Source: Croceibacterium xixiisoli (GTDB taxonomy: Bacteria; Pseudomonadota; Alphaproteobacteria; Sphingomonadales; Sphingomonadaceae). From it: a DNA stretch of 64,000 bases. The position numbers and the translations under genes were made by a program. The notes under the pieces were generated by a model, which was not told where the DNA came from, searched no databases, and was given only the letters and a program-made list of their open reading frames with translations. Shown piece after piece: positions 52,296 to 59,630 of this stretch. Numbering within the stretch: position 1 is the first letter of the stretch; the number at the start of each line of letters is the position of its first letter. Location of the stretch: NCBI RefSeq assembly GCF_009827305.1, contig NZ_WTYJ01000003.1, forward strand, positions 372,001-436,000, given 5' to 3'.

Positions 52296-53120
52296 ATGGC
52301 CGAAACCCCAGCGCTGCCAGAGCCACCCGATCTGACGGAAACCGTGTTCAAGGCCCTGGAAGACAAAGCCAGCCTGCCGACAGGATCGATGATCGTGCTC
52401 GGCATGCTGGCCGGCGCCTTTATCGGACTGGGGGGCATGTTCGCGACCATTGCCCTGTCAGGGGGAGACGAATTGTCGTTCGGGGCGGGGCAAGTGCTGG
52501 CCGGTCTGGTCTTCACATTGGGCCTGGTGCTGGTGCTGATCGCCGGGGCCGAACTGTTCACCGGCAATACGCTGATGGCCGGCCCCGTGGCCGCAGGGCG
52601 AGTGTCGATGGGCAAGGCGCTGAAGGCACTGGCAATCGTCTATTTTGCCAATTTCGCCGGAGCGCTGTTGTTGGCCGGGGTGATCTTTGCTGCCGGCGTG
52701 CATGAGGGCGGGGACGGGGCCGTGGGCCTGTCTGCACTGGAACTGGGAACATCCAAAACCGGGCGGGATTTCCTGCCCACGCTGGCCAGCGGCGTGATTG
52801 CCAACATGCTCGTGTGCCTGGCCGTTTGGATGGCCTTTGGCGGCCATACGGTGACCGAAAAGATCATGGCGATGATCCTGCCGATTGCCGCCTTCGTGGC
52901 GGCGGGGCTGGAACACTCGGTCGCCAATATGTATCTTCTGCCCTATGCCTATCTGGTGCAGGGCACGATCAGCAGCGCGGCGGGGACGATGTCCTTCGCC
53001 GACATGGCCGGAAATCTGATCCCGGCGACAATCGGCAACATGATCGGCGGATCCATTATCGCGCTGGCCTACGGGTGGGTCTATCCGGTGCGGCAGCGCA
53101 AGGGCGATCAGCCAGGTTGA
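52296..53120 (+). CDS. formate/nitrite transporter family channel
   Basis: FNT-family pentameric membrane channel, 274 aa, for small monovalent anions (formate, nitrite or hydrosulfide). Six hydrophobic helices and family motifs GAFIGLGGMFATIAL, AGAELFTGNTL, GVIANMLVCLAVWM and GLEHSVANMYLLP, with the channel histidine in LEHSVANM. AGAGGGA lies before the ATG. It is the last clearly core-type gene before the accessory region. Confidence 0.92.
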   Translation: MAETPALPEPPDLTETVFKALEDKASLPTGSMIVLGMLAGAFIGLGGMFATIALSGGDELSFGAGQVLAGLVFTLGLVLVLIAGAELFTGNTLMAGPVAAGRVSMGKALKALAIVYFANFAGALLLAGVIFAAGVHEGGDGAVGLSALELGTSKTGRDFLPTLASGVIANMLVCLAVWMAFGGHTVTEKIMAMILPIAAFVAAGLEHSVANMYLLPYAYLVQGTISSAAGTMSFADMAGNLIPATIGNMIGGSIIALAYGWVYPVRQRKGDQPG

Positions 53121-53148
53121 GGTCGCTGGCTGTGCACATTGATATATG

Positions 53149-53185
53149 AGTTAACAATTTTTGTTAACTATGTTCATAAGTGAAC
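53149..53185. promoter_or_regulatory. two adjacent palindromes before a hypothetical gene
   Basis: AGTTAAC (53149-53155) and GTTAACT (53163-53169) form a perfect 7-base inverted repeat with an AT spacer. GTTCA-TAAG-TGAAC (53172-53185, from the G at 53172) is a second one. Both lie in an AT-rich stretch immediately before ATG 53188, suggesting an autoregulated promoter. Confidence 0.55.
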
Positions 53186-53187
53186 AG

Positions 53188-53538
53188 ATGTGGCGCATCC
53201 GTCCGATAGGTTCGGGCCGGCTTGACGATTTCAAGCGACATGCGCTTGCCGGGGAGGGCAAGGTGAAACGGACAGGGGGGGCGATCGCGGCGGCCATTGC
53301 GCGCCACCTGCGCATGTCCGATTTGAAAGGAGCAGGATATCCGCAGGTGTTCGTCGTTCCTCTCGACGGGCATTTGCAGATTTCGCTCTATCTTCACGGG
53401 CGTGCAGCCCATCTTCATCTGGATTCAGATGAAGCCAATGACGTCGTCCGGCAGCTTCTGGACGGGGGGAGTGCGCTGGAATTGTTCCGTCGGGCCAAGG
53501 TCGCGATCAAGCCCTTGCAGGGTGCAGCGTCTGGTTGA
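53188..53538 (+). CDS. hypothetical protein
   Basis: Soluble 116-aa protein of mixed composition (MWRIRPIGSGRLDDFKRHAL; FVVPLDGHLQISLYLHGRAA; LDSDEANDVVRQLLDGGSAL). Helix-strand alternation suggests a compact domain, but I recognise no family. ATG 53188 is preferred over 53170 because the two palindromes then lie outside the coding region. Confidence 0.6.
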   Translation: MWRIRPIGSGRLDDFKRHALAGEGKVKRTGGAIAAAIARHLRMSDLKGAGYPQVFVVPLDGHLQISLYLHGRAAHLHLDSDEANDVVRQLLDGGSALELFRRAKVAIKPLQGAASG

Positions 53539-53669
53539 TCGCGATGCGACAGTTTGATGAGAGTCATCACATGCTGCCGATGCACCCACCGAAACCTTTT
53601 CGGATGCTGCGGGTTCAGGAGCGCGCGTCACAGATGATCTGATGATCCACGCAACAAACGGAGCGCGGC

Positions 53670-53918
53670 ATGTTCACCCAATTGAATCCACCGATCCCGG
53701 TCTACATTGTCGGCAAAGGATCCGGATCTGCCATTGGCGTTATCGACTATAGCCAGGAACACAATCTGGTGTGGGTGACAGCGCTGGATGACGGGGGAGA
53801 AATCTGGTGCGCGCCCAACCCCACAGTGCGGCTGACCAAGAACTGGACCATGGGACGCAGCATCAAGCCATGTTCTTCCGCGACGCCGGATTTCGTGGAT
53901 ATGCCCGTCACGGGGTGA
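53670..53918 (+). CDS. small conserved-type hypothetical protein
   Basis: 82 aa, soluble and beta-rich (VYIVGKGSGSAIGVIDYSQE; LVWVTALDDGGEIWCAPNP; RLTKNWTMGR). I recall similar short proteins in accessory DNA of alphaproteobacteria, without known function. A purine-rich GGAG lies upstream of the ATG. Confidence 0.65.
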   Translation: MFTQLNPPIPVYIVGKGSGSAIGVIDYSQEHNLVWVTALDDGGEIWCAPNPTVRLTKNWTMGRSIKPCSSATPDFVDMPVTG

Positions 53919-54068
53919 GCCGCCGAATTGGACACGAGTGGGTAGTTTCAGACGCGGACCATTATCATTCTGACATATCCGATCTGTTCTGAATTGGTTG
54001 CGCGACAAACGGTTACGTATTTGGCATAATCAAATCGATGGCTTGGCTATCGCTGCTGGGGGAATGAC

Positions 54069-54230
54069 ATGAAGTGCTGGTGGATTGCCGTCTGCAATGG
54101 ATTGCTGTCGTTTGCGATTATCTCCTACTTCGGGATCGGTGGGCTGATTTTTTCCGTGCCCCTGGTCCTGTCGATCGCATTTGGGTGCTGGATGACGGAG
54201 CGATGGAGCGACCGGCGAACCCTGGGGTAA
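54069..54230 (+). CDS. 53-residue membrane protein
   Basis: ATG preceded at good distance by GGGGGA (54057-54062). The protein begins MKCWWIAVCNGLLSFAIISY, continues with a second hydrophobic stretch (GLIFSVPLVLSIAFGC) and ends in a charged tail (MTERWSDRRTLG). Two membrane helices are likely. No homologue recognised. Small membrane proteins of this kind are common at prophage margins. Confidence 0.6.
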   Translation: MKCWWIAVCNGLLSFAIISYFGIGGLIFSVPLVLSIAFGCWMTERWSDRRTLG

Positions 54231-54683
54231 GTGCCGAAAGGTCAGCGTTCCAATGCATTGATCGCCTTGACGATGACGGTGAAGGCCGCCTTCGGGTGTG
54301 CTGGCCGCGCGAGGTGTGAACGCTGGTTGCGTCGCGCGCCTGTTGTTTGGAGCTCAAAGGCGGCGCGGAAGTCAGGGCGGGGCAGGTCTGCCACATGCCG
54401 ACGACCGGCATTAGTCCCAATGCCAGCGATCATGCGATTTCTGGAACGATGCAGGGAAAAACGCTGCCGCAAGGGTGGCGGAGACGGAGACAGCCTGCAT
54501 TTAGGCGGTTTGGCTCTGTTTTACCTGAGTAAATTTCGCCCTGAAATGCGTCGGTGCCCCCGGGGATGCCCCCATTTGCCGCGAGCGGGGGACGTTGAAA
54601 AATTTGCGCTGATGCCTGCTGCACGGCGAGTACCCTAGATTTGGAGAGATAGATAGATTCGCTTGGCAGCGAGGCCCGGCGCT
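54231..54683. other. 453-base stretch without a convincing gene at the prophage margin
   Basis: Several short frames exist on both strands but none has a ribosome site or resembles a family. CGGTGCCCCCGGGGATGCCC (54550 area) and the surrounding G/C-runs look like the non-coding DNA often found near phage attachment sites, but no tRNA and no second att copy can be identified in the window. Confidence 0.4.
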
Positions 54684-54890
54684 TCAGACTTGCGGAATCG
54701 GGTAGCGCTCGCTTTTCCAGGCTTCGATCGTCTCGGAACGCCAGGTGACCCTGCGCGGACTTATCCGAGTTCCAGCGGGAAACTCTCCGCGAGCGATCAT
54801 GCGGTAGATCGTGGCGCGGGATAGGGACGTTTCCTTGACGATATCGCGAAGGGTGAGGAAGCGGCCGGTGCGGGCGGGGTATTCGGGCAT
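54684..54890 (-). CDS. AlpA-family phage/excisionase-type regulator
   Basis: 68-aa DNA-binding protein with the AlpA/MerR-like helix-turn-helix (FLTLRDIVKETSLSRATIYR, then MIARGEFPAGTRISPRRVTW and a final W-K tail). The ATG at 54890 has GGAGG six bases upstream; a longer frame is not used. Such proteins act as excisionase-like or transcription regulators of integrated elements. It is the last gene of the minus-strand prophage operon. Confidence 0.88.
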   Translation of the reverse strand: MPEYPARTGRFLTLRDIVKETSLSRATIYRMIARGEFPAGTRISPRRVTWRSETIEAWKSERYPIPQV

Positions 54891-54963
54891 GTGATCCTCC
54901 AGAAATGGGGCGAGCGCGGCGGGGGAAGGGGGCGGCGCCGACGGGTGAAAGCAGGCGATGCGA

Positions 54964-55113
54964 TCACTGATCGCGCGCCCGTTTTGTTCGCTCTTCGCGA
55001 AACCGAAGGGCGAGCGCGTCACGCTGCTGCAGGTGGCGATAAGCCTGCATCCGGCCGATGTTGAGATCGGCCATAACGCGGGCGATGCGCGGGTCTGGGT
55101 AACGGCGGATCAT
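54964..55113 (-). CDS. 49-residue prophage protein
   Basis: Basic peptide beginning MIRRYPDPRIARVMADLNIG with a helix-turn-helix-like pattern (RVMADLNIGRMQAYRHLQ) and a charged C-terminus (FREERTKRARDQ). GAGAG lies about eight bases before the ATG. It is in line with the other minus-strand prophage genes. Confidence 0.5.
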   Translation of the reverse strand: MIRRYPDPRIARVMADLNIGRMQAYRHLQQRDALALRFREERTKRARDQ

Positions 55114-55123
55114 GGTTGCGCTC

Positions 55124-55303
55124 TCAGACAATTTTGAAATGGGTGATGTCGAACGGGTGGCCGTTCAGCGACCAATTGCAGCCGGCTCGACCGTCTGCGG
55201 CCCAGCTTTCAGCAGGACGCATCCCGTTGCGGAGCGTGACGTTCACGCGCTTGCCGGCAGCCGCTTCCGGGCGGCGGCCGGTGTTGGGCTGCGGCAAGGT
55301 CAT
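55124..55303 (-). CDS. 59-residue prophage protein
   Basis: Reads MTLPQPNTGRRPEAAAGKRV, then VNVTLRNGMRPAESWAADGR and a C-terminus with WSLNGHPFDITHFKIV. Probably a small beta-barrel-like fold; similar short proteins occur in sphingomonad prophages. It begins one base after the stop of the upstream gene (TGACATG), so the genes are coupled. Confidence 0.6.
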   Translation of the reverse strand: MTLPQPNTGRRPEAAAGKRVNVTLRNGMRPAESWAADGRAGCNWSLNGHPFDITHFKIV

Positions 55304-55304
55304 G

Positions 55305-55487
55305 TCAGCGATTTCCCGACGCCGAGGCGAAGGCCCAGGCGACGATGAAGGGGATGGCGCAGATCGCGGCGATCAGGAGCAGGGCGCGGGTGATGGTGCG
55401 GGCGGCGGCCCTGGTTCGGGTGCGGGTTGGACCGTTGCAGTTGGGGCAGGTGCAACCGATCGGGTGGATGGTGGTGTCGCGGCGCAT
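55305..55487 (-). CDS. small CxxC membrane-anchored prophage protein
   Basis: 60 aa. The N-terminus has GCTCPNCNGPT (a CxCxxC metal-type motif), a basic middle follows and the C-terminal half is one membrane helix (ALLLIAAICAIPFIVAWAFA). It starts two bases after the stop of the GapR-fusion gene (TGACCATG). Confidence 0.65.
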   Translation of the reverse strand: MRRDTTIHPIGCTCPNCNGPTRTRTRAAARTITRALLLIAAICAIPFIVAWAFASASGNR

Positions 55488-55489
55488 GG

Positions 55490-56038
55490 TCAGGAGAGCC
55501 CCAGGGCGGCTTTGTAGGCGTCGAGGAGCGCTTCCATTTCGGCGCGATCGTCGGGGCGCATTTTGCGCAGGCGCAGGATCATCCGGGCGATCTTCGTGTC
55601 GTAGCCGGTGCCCTTCATCTCAGCGAAGACTTCGCGGATGTCGTCGTTGATGCCCTTCTTTTCTTCCTCGAGCCGCTCGACGCGTTCGATCAGCAGGCGG
55701 AGGCGATCGTCGGCTGTGCGGAATTTCTCCGGCAGTTCGACGGGGATCTGCATTTGCTGTTCGGGTGCGGGCCTGGGCGGCGGCGCGCCCTCCCCCAACA
55801 TGACGCGGCGGCCGAGGTGATCGGGAGTTGAGATCATGCCGTCCTGCTGCATTTGTTCGATCCATGCGGCGGCGGTGTTGTAACCGACGCCCATCTGGCG
55901 CTGGAGCCAGGAGGTGGAGGGTTTGCCGCTGTCCTGCACGGCAGCGACGGCGCGCATGTAGAGAGCCGAGGCATCGGTAGCGGCGCTATCCCCTGCACTT
56001 GGCTGGGTGGCAGGCGGCATGGCGGGTGCGGCGATCAT
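55490..56038 (-). CDS. FtsK-gamma winged helix fused to GapR-like DUF2312 domain
   Basis: 182-aa two-domain DNA-binding protein. Residues 24-82 match the FtsK gamma domain (SWLQRQMGVGYNTAAAWIEQ, then MQQDGMIS), which in FtsK reads the KOPS orientation signal. Residues 103-181 match GapR/DUF2312 (FRTADDRLRLLIERVERLEE, INDDIREVFAEMKGTGYDTK, MILRLRKMRPDDRAEMEALL), which in Caulobacter encircles overtwisted DNA ahead of replication. A Pro-rich linker (PPPRPAPEQQMQ) joins them. The ATG overlaps the stop of the upstream zinc-ribbon gene. The combination is unusual; role unknown, presumably in phage DNA topology, packaging or replication. Confidence 0.85.
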   Translation of the reverse strand: MIAAPAMPPATQPSAGDSAATDASALYMRAVAAVQDSGKPSTSWLQRQMGVGYNTAAAWIEQMQQDGMISTPDHLGRRVMLGEGAPPPRPAPEQQMQIPVELPEKFRTADDRLRLLIERVERLEEEKKGINDDIREVFAEMKGTGYDTKIARMILRLRKMRPDDRAEMEALLDAYKAALGLS

Positions 56039-56247
56039 TGGGTCACCGCCAGTGCGGCCGACAGGCGCTCATTGGGGCAGAACAGGAAGCTCGCATCGTC
56101 GTTGAAGGCGACCACCCAACCTGCCGGCGCGTGGGGACTGGGGCTGTTTTCGGTGGTGCCGCAGCAGTGGCAGGTGAAGGAATAGGCGCGCTTTGCCGGC
56201 GGAATAACCGGGTTGCGGGTGGCGATGGTCTGACTGGCGATACGCAT
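56035..56247 (-). CDS. small zinc-ribbon-like prophage protein
   Basis: 70 aa containing SFTCHCCGTTENSP (CxxC pair) and a second single cysteine (FLFCPNERL), so it could bind one metal. The C-terminal part GWVVAFNDDASFLFCPNERL is beta-like. It overlaps the next gene by four bases (ATGA). Confidence 0.65.
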   Translation of the reverse strand: MRIASQTIATRNPVIPPAKRAYSFTCHCCGTTENSPSPHAPAGWVVAFNDDASFLFCPNERLSAALAVTQ

Positions 56248-56347
56248 GGGAAATGCTCCGTTTCAGTAGGCAAAGGGGGAGCGCGCCCGGCGACGGGGGT
56301 CGCGCCGGGTGGCAGAAATTCAGAAGGGGACGGGCTGGTGGGTTAGA

Positions 56348-56656
56348 TCAGCGGTCGGTCATGGTACCGGCGACCGGTTCCCCCGGAGGGCCATCGTCAT
56401 TGGCCGCGCGATCGTTGGCGGCGGTGCGCCAGGTCGTGAGCGGAAGGACTACCTTGGGGCGCGGAAACCTGCTGGGCTTCACGCTGCGGGTGGCGACCAT
56501 TTCGACCACGAACTGATGGCCGCAGGCGTCCGGGTTGCGACAGTGGTAATAGGCCTCTCGATAGGTCAGGCTATGCTTGCCCGACGTGCGTGCAAAGGCT
56601 TTGCCGCCGCAGGCCGGACACTGAACATGTGGAAGTTTCCCCGTTTCACCCGTCAT
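56348..56656 (-). CDS. Ogr/Delta-like zinc-finger activator
   Basis: 102-aa protein of the Ogr/Delta family, which activates late genes of P2-like phages. Zinc ligands are HVQCPACGGKAFARTSG and CRNPDACGHQFVVEM. The ATG at 56656 overlaps the upstream gene. The C-terminal 45 residues are Pro/Arg/Asp-rich and unstructured. Together with the tail genes it indicates a P2-like prophage. Confidence 0.82.
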   Translation of the reverse strand: MTGETGKLPHVQCPACGGKAFARTSGKHSLTYREAYYHCRNPDACGHQFVVEMVATRSVKPSRFPRPKVVLPLTTWRTAANDRAANDDGPPGEPVAGTMTDR

Positions 56657-57140
56657 TTGTATTACCCCGTTCTTGCGCGGCCCCATTGCCGGGCAGGAAT
56701 GATTTGAGGCGGGCGAGCATGATTGTGAGTGCCGTGATGGCCTCCTCTGCTTCAGCAACCGCGCGATAGATGGTTTTGGGACAGGCGCCTGGCTCGATCA
56801 CGCGCACGCTGGTCCCGATCGCATCGGCCATTTCGCGAGCGACCGCGTTGATATCGTCGGCCAATGCAGTGCGGCAGGCGAAGCTTTCTGTCAGCGACAC
56901 GTTCAGCTGCCGCTCGTAGGATTCAAGGATCGGAGCAAAGCCGCCGCCCGCAGCAATAAAGGCGGTATCGAGAGCGATAGCCTGATCGAGCGTCGGCAGG
57001 GTCGGCTTGTCGGTATCTTCCCAATATTCGAGCGTGCGCTTGGATCGGCCGACGATTTGCCGGGCCTGATCCGGGCCGAGCACCCCGACCACGGTCTTGA
57101 TCGCCAGGCCAAATGTCATGGGTGCGCGCGGTTTGGTCAT
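56646..57140 (-). CDS. prophage regulatory-region protein
   Basis: 164-aa protein, probably DNA-binding at its N-terminus (KTVVGVLGPDQARQIVGRSK, RTLEYWEDTDKPTLPTLDQA resembles a CII/HTH-type region). The rest is helical. It follows the Cro-like gene in the minus-strand operon, where CII or replication-control genes are found in many phages. No named family recognised. Confidence 0.65.
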   Translation of the reverse strand: MTKPRAPMTFGLAIKTVVGVLGPDQARQIVGRSKRTLEYWEDTDKPTLPTLDQAIALDTAFIAAGGGFAPILESYERQLNVSLTESFACRTALADDINAVAREMADAIGTSVRVIEPGACPKTIYRAVAEAEEAITALTIMLARLKSFLPGNGAAQERGNTNDG

Positions 57141-57427
57141 GAGCGCGCCGCCTTGCGTTTCGCTTCTCCATTCCGATCGCAAGCGACGTCCCCGCGCTGA
57201 CTTTCTATGGTAGAAGACTCACCGGAGCGGCCAAGGGGGAAGACCACGTGCTGAGTTGTAATCTCGAAACCTGCAGATATGCATTTTTCGAGTACCTCCC
57301 GTTGCTTATGAGACGGAATCCTTCCCGCGTTCTTCCATCCCATCACTTTACTCGGACTTTCGCCCAGCATCCTTGCCATCGGCCGAATACCGCCAAGCAT
57401 GTCGAAAATTGAGATGTCCGGTTCCAT
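57137..57427 (-). CDS. Cro-like carph-isopro domain protein
   Basis: 96-aa regulator; the conserved part IFDMLGGIRPMARMLGESPS, KVMGWKNAGRIPSHKQREVL is the small HTH known as carph-isopro, usual for phage Cro-type proteins. It is divergent from the repressor gene and overlaps the next minus gene by four bases. Start MEPDIS at 57427 is used; longer frames run into the switch region. Confidence 0.75.
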   Translation of the reverse strand: MEPDISIFDMLGGIRPMARMLGESPSKVMGWKNAGRIPSHKQREVLEKCISAGFEITTQHVVFPLGRSGESSTIESQRGDVACDRNGEAKRKAARS

Positions 57428-57436
57428 GTCGACCGC

Positions 57437-57457
57437 GTGTATAGATATTTTATACAC
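57437..57457. promoter_or_regulatory. phage switch operator 1
   Basis: GTGTATA (57437-57443) and TATACAC (57451-57457) are perfect 7-base arms around GATATTT, ten bases before the Cro-like start codon. Probably an operator in the minus-strand lytic promoter. Confidence 0.65.
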
Positions 57458-57484
57458 TAAGCAATACGTTTGCCGTACAGACGG

Positions 57485-57503
57485 CGTGCAAAATTTTTGC
57501 ACG
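57485..57503. promoter_or_regulatory. phage switch operator 2
   Basis: CGTGCAAAA (57485-57493), T, TTTTGCACG (57495-57503): a perfect 19-base palindrome nine bases before the repressor start codon. Its sequence differs from operator 1, so the two divergent proteins may each have their own site. Confidence 0.7.
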
Positions 57504-57512
57504 GTGGCTGCC

Positions 57513-58049
57513 ATGATATCGGCAAGCGAGCGGTTAAAAAAATTGAGGATGGCGGCCGACCCGCCGATCTCTATTCGTCGGATGGCCGACGAGCTCGGGA
57601 TTGGGTTTCCACGCTATGCCTATTTCGAGGATTCAAAACGCTTCAAGAAACGCGAACTCCCGATAGATCTTACCCGAAAAATTGCGGGGGTTTTGGCGTT
57701 GCGGGGCATCGACCCTGCGCAGGTGATGCAGTTGGCTGGTTTGAGGGACGACGAAGCAGAGCCTGAAGCCCAAGCCATCGAGGCCGGAAAACCTGACGTC
57801 CAATATGTTACCATGTCAGTCGTGCTACCTAGTGAAGCCGCGCTGACCGATATGTTCGAAGGTCTGCTGGCCTTTGTGCCCGAGGGCGCATCGCGGGCTG
57901 AAGCCGCCCGAATTCTCGCTCAGCGGCTGCCAACTGGTTTCGCAGCGACCGGATCTTTCGCGCCCGGTCAGGGCAAGGCTCCAACGCCTGAAGGCGCAAC
58001 AGTGCCTCCACCTCCCGCCAAAGATCATCCCTCGTCATCACGACCGTAG
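57513..58049 (+). CDS. phage-type repressor (HTH)
   Basis: 178-aa DNA-binding protein, the likely lysogeny repressor. An N-terminal helix-turn-helix (SERLKKLRMAADPPISIRRM, DELGIGFPRYAYFEDSKRF) precedes a middle part with TMSVVLPSEAALTDMFEGLL and EGASRAEAARILAQRLPTG, a stretch I know from other sphingomonad prophage regulators, and a Pro-rich tail. No peptidase (S24) active site is seen. ATG 57513 is used; a longer frame begins within the divergent Cro-like gene. Confidence 0.78.
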   Translation: MISASERLKKLRMAADPPISIRRMADELGIGFPRYAYFEDSKRFKKRELPIDLTRKIAGVLALRGIDPAQVMQLAGLRDDEAEPEAQAIEAGKPDVQYVTMSVVLPSEAALTDMFEGLLAFVPEGASRAEAARILAQRLPTGFAATGSFAPGQGKAPTPEGATVPPPPAKDHPSSSRP

Positions 58050-58261
58050 CGCATCTGACACTGCATTGCGGGCAGGCGAATTCGCAGCCCGGTGTAAGTC
58101 TGATTGCACGCAACCTCACCCCCTTAACGTTCATGAAATGTTCCAACTAGGTTAGTCCCGGGGTTGTAGGACAGGGAAAAGTTTCGGCCTGGCGGTGTTG
58201 CGGAAGGTGCCCAGCGCTGTCAGCATCAGGTAGGGGGTGTGATTCGCAGCAGGGGCAAAAG

Positions 58262-58726
58262 TTGTTCGAACGCGCAAATACTGCACACAGAGGTGTCGAA
58301 AAATTCGGGCTGATCGTAGCAGCCGCAATGGTCGGGCTGGTCGTTTTCGGAGCGGTATCCGAAAGACGAAACACCGACAGCAAATCAGACATCATTTCCG
58401 ACAAATATAAGCCCATTGTGACGGTTGCCGCCTCTGACTTGTTTGAAGCCTATGATGCCAATGAGTTCACAGCCCAGCAGGCCTACGGGGAGCACCGGCT
58501 TCTGGTGAGTGGCACCATCGCCGGCGTTGCGGTCGACTTTATGAACCAGCCCGTGTTGCAACTGAAAACAAGCAATCAGTTTATGCCTGTGAAAGCTTCC
58601 CTAGAAGGTGCCAGCGAGGCCAAATTGGCATCACTTATAGAGGGCGCGGAGATTTCCGTGCTTTGTGGCGGGATCAGAGAAGTGATCGGAGCACCGCAGT
58701 TGCGGGATTGCGAAATCGCCGATTAG
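58262..58726 (+). CDS. membrane-anchored OB-fold (tRNA_anti-like) protein
   Basis: 154 aa. An N-terminal membrane helix (FGLIVAAAMVGLVVFGAVS) precedes a domain like the tRNA_anti-like OB-fold family (ASDLFEAYDANEFTAQQAYG, RLLVSGTIAGVAVDF, SVLCGGIREVIGAPQLRDCE). TTG start 58262 is chosen because AGGGG lies six bases upstream and no ATG is available before the helix. Function unknown; probable lysogenic cargo. Confidence 0.7.
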   Translation: MFERANTAHRGVEKFGLIVAAAMVGLVVFGAVSERRNTDSKSDIISDKYKPIVTVAASDLFEAYDANEFTAQQAYGEHRLLVSGTIAGVAVDFMNQPVLQLKTSNQFMPVKASLEGASEAKLASLIEGAEISVLCGGIREVIGAPQLRDCEIAD

Positions 58727-58883
58727 CCAGTTTGGCCAAGGGTCATGCGGCAGCGCAGAGTGGGTGAGGGGAGGACGCATAGCCTATCGTAGCCCCTAGC
58801 TCCTCCAGGCGAATGCAGGCAGACCAAGGTAGATGCGCGGTGTACACTGAAGCCAAGTCATGATTCGAGCCCGGAGGCCATTC

Positions 58884-59114
58884 ATGTGGGTTGAGCTTGA
58901 GCAGTTTTTAGCGACTGACGCCGACGGCAAACAATATACGGTAAAGGCGTTTCAGCGGCAGGTGATTTATCACACTCGTTCAGGTGAACCGTGGACCCGG
59001 AAAGGCCGCATTTCCCATCGATTGATGGATGGGAGACCGATCGAGATTGTTGAGGGCGAAAGTGCGCCAGCCTTCCGGATTGTTGATGGCGGTCAGGTTA
59101 TAAGGCGAGTCTGA
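58884..59114 (+). CDS. small hypothetical protein
   Basis: 76 aa, beta-rich (FLATDADGKQYTVKAFQRQV; ISHRLMDGRPIEIVEGESAP). ATG 58884 has GGAGG six bases upstream and is preferred over ATG 58860. No family recognised; similar short proteins occur in accessory DNA of sphingomonads. Confidence 0.6.
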   Translation: MWVELEQFLATDADGKQYTVKAFQRQVIYHTRSGEPWTRKGRISHRLMDGRPIEIVEGESAPAFRIVDGGQVIRRV

Positions 59115-59154
59115 ACAGCCTTTACCCGGCGACCATCGCTCCCAGCAGATCGAG

Positions 59155-59466
59155 CTAAAGCACTCTGGACAGGTCAACTTGGCCTGCTTGGACCGTGATA
59201 CGGAAGCGTTGATCATCTGCCTGGATGACAAAGATGTATCGCATAGAGGCAATCTGGGCTTCAACGGCGGGCAAGTCGGCAGCAGCGAGCGCTTCCGTGA
59301 TGGCCTGCACATCCTGTCCGGCATTTAGCGCTTGCTCGCTCACCATCATGATGATGTCCGGTGCATGCTCCAGCTCTGCGAATACAGCCTCAACTGCCTG
59401 CAAGGCAGCTTCATATCGACGCAGCGACACAATTTTATCGCAGAAGGCACCCAGGGACTCGCCCAT
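59155..59466 (-). CDS. small hypothetical protein
   Basis: 103 aa, largely helical (MGESLGAFCDKIVSLRRYEA; ALQAVEAVFAELEHAPDIIM; ALAAADLPAVEAQIASMRYI), ending in a beta-like FRITVQAGQVDL. No family recognised. The start could also be the GTG at 59475; no clear ribosome site decides this. Confidence 0.5.
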   Translation of the reverse strand: MGESLGAFCDKIVSLRRYEAALQAVEAVFAELEHAPDIIMMVSEQALNAGQDVQAITEALAAADLPAVEAQIASMRYIFVIQADDQRFRITVQAGQVDLSRVL

Positions 59467-59630
59467 GCATATCACGCCGCAATTAACACGGTGAATTCAG
59501 CATGTTTTCAATCTTTTAAGGTGAAGAGGGACTGCGAACAAACCCTTCCCCCGCGAATTGCCTGCGCTGTCGATTTCGCTATGCGAGCGATGCCAATCCA
59601 ACCAGGAAGCTTGGCACCGCCCGCACAACC

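Noticed and set aside
54231-54638. 135-codon plus frame and opposing minus frames at the prophage margin
   Set aside because: No ribosome site, arginine-rich shadow-like translation, no recognisable domain.
57829-58146. Minus-strand frame with a CxxxCxxCxxxC pattern
   Set aside because: It overlaps the end of the phage repressor gene by about 220 bases and lacks a good ribosome site. The cysteine pattern lies in the non-overlapping part, so it is worth a glance, but chance is more likely.
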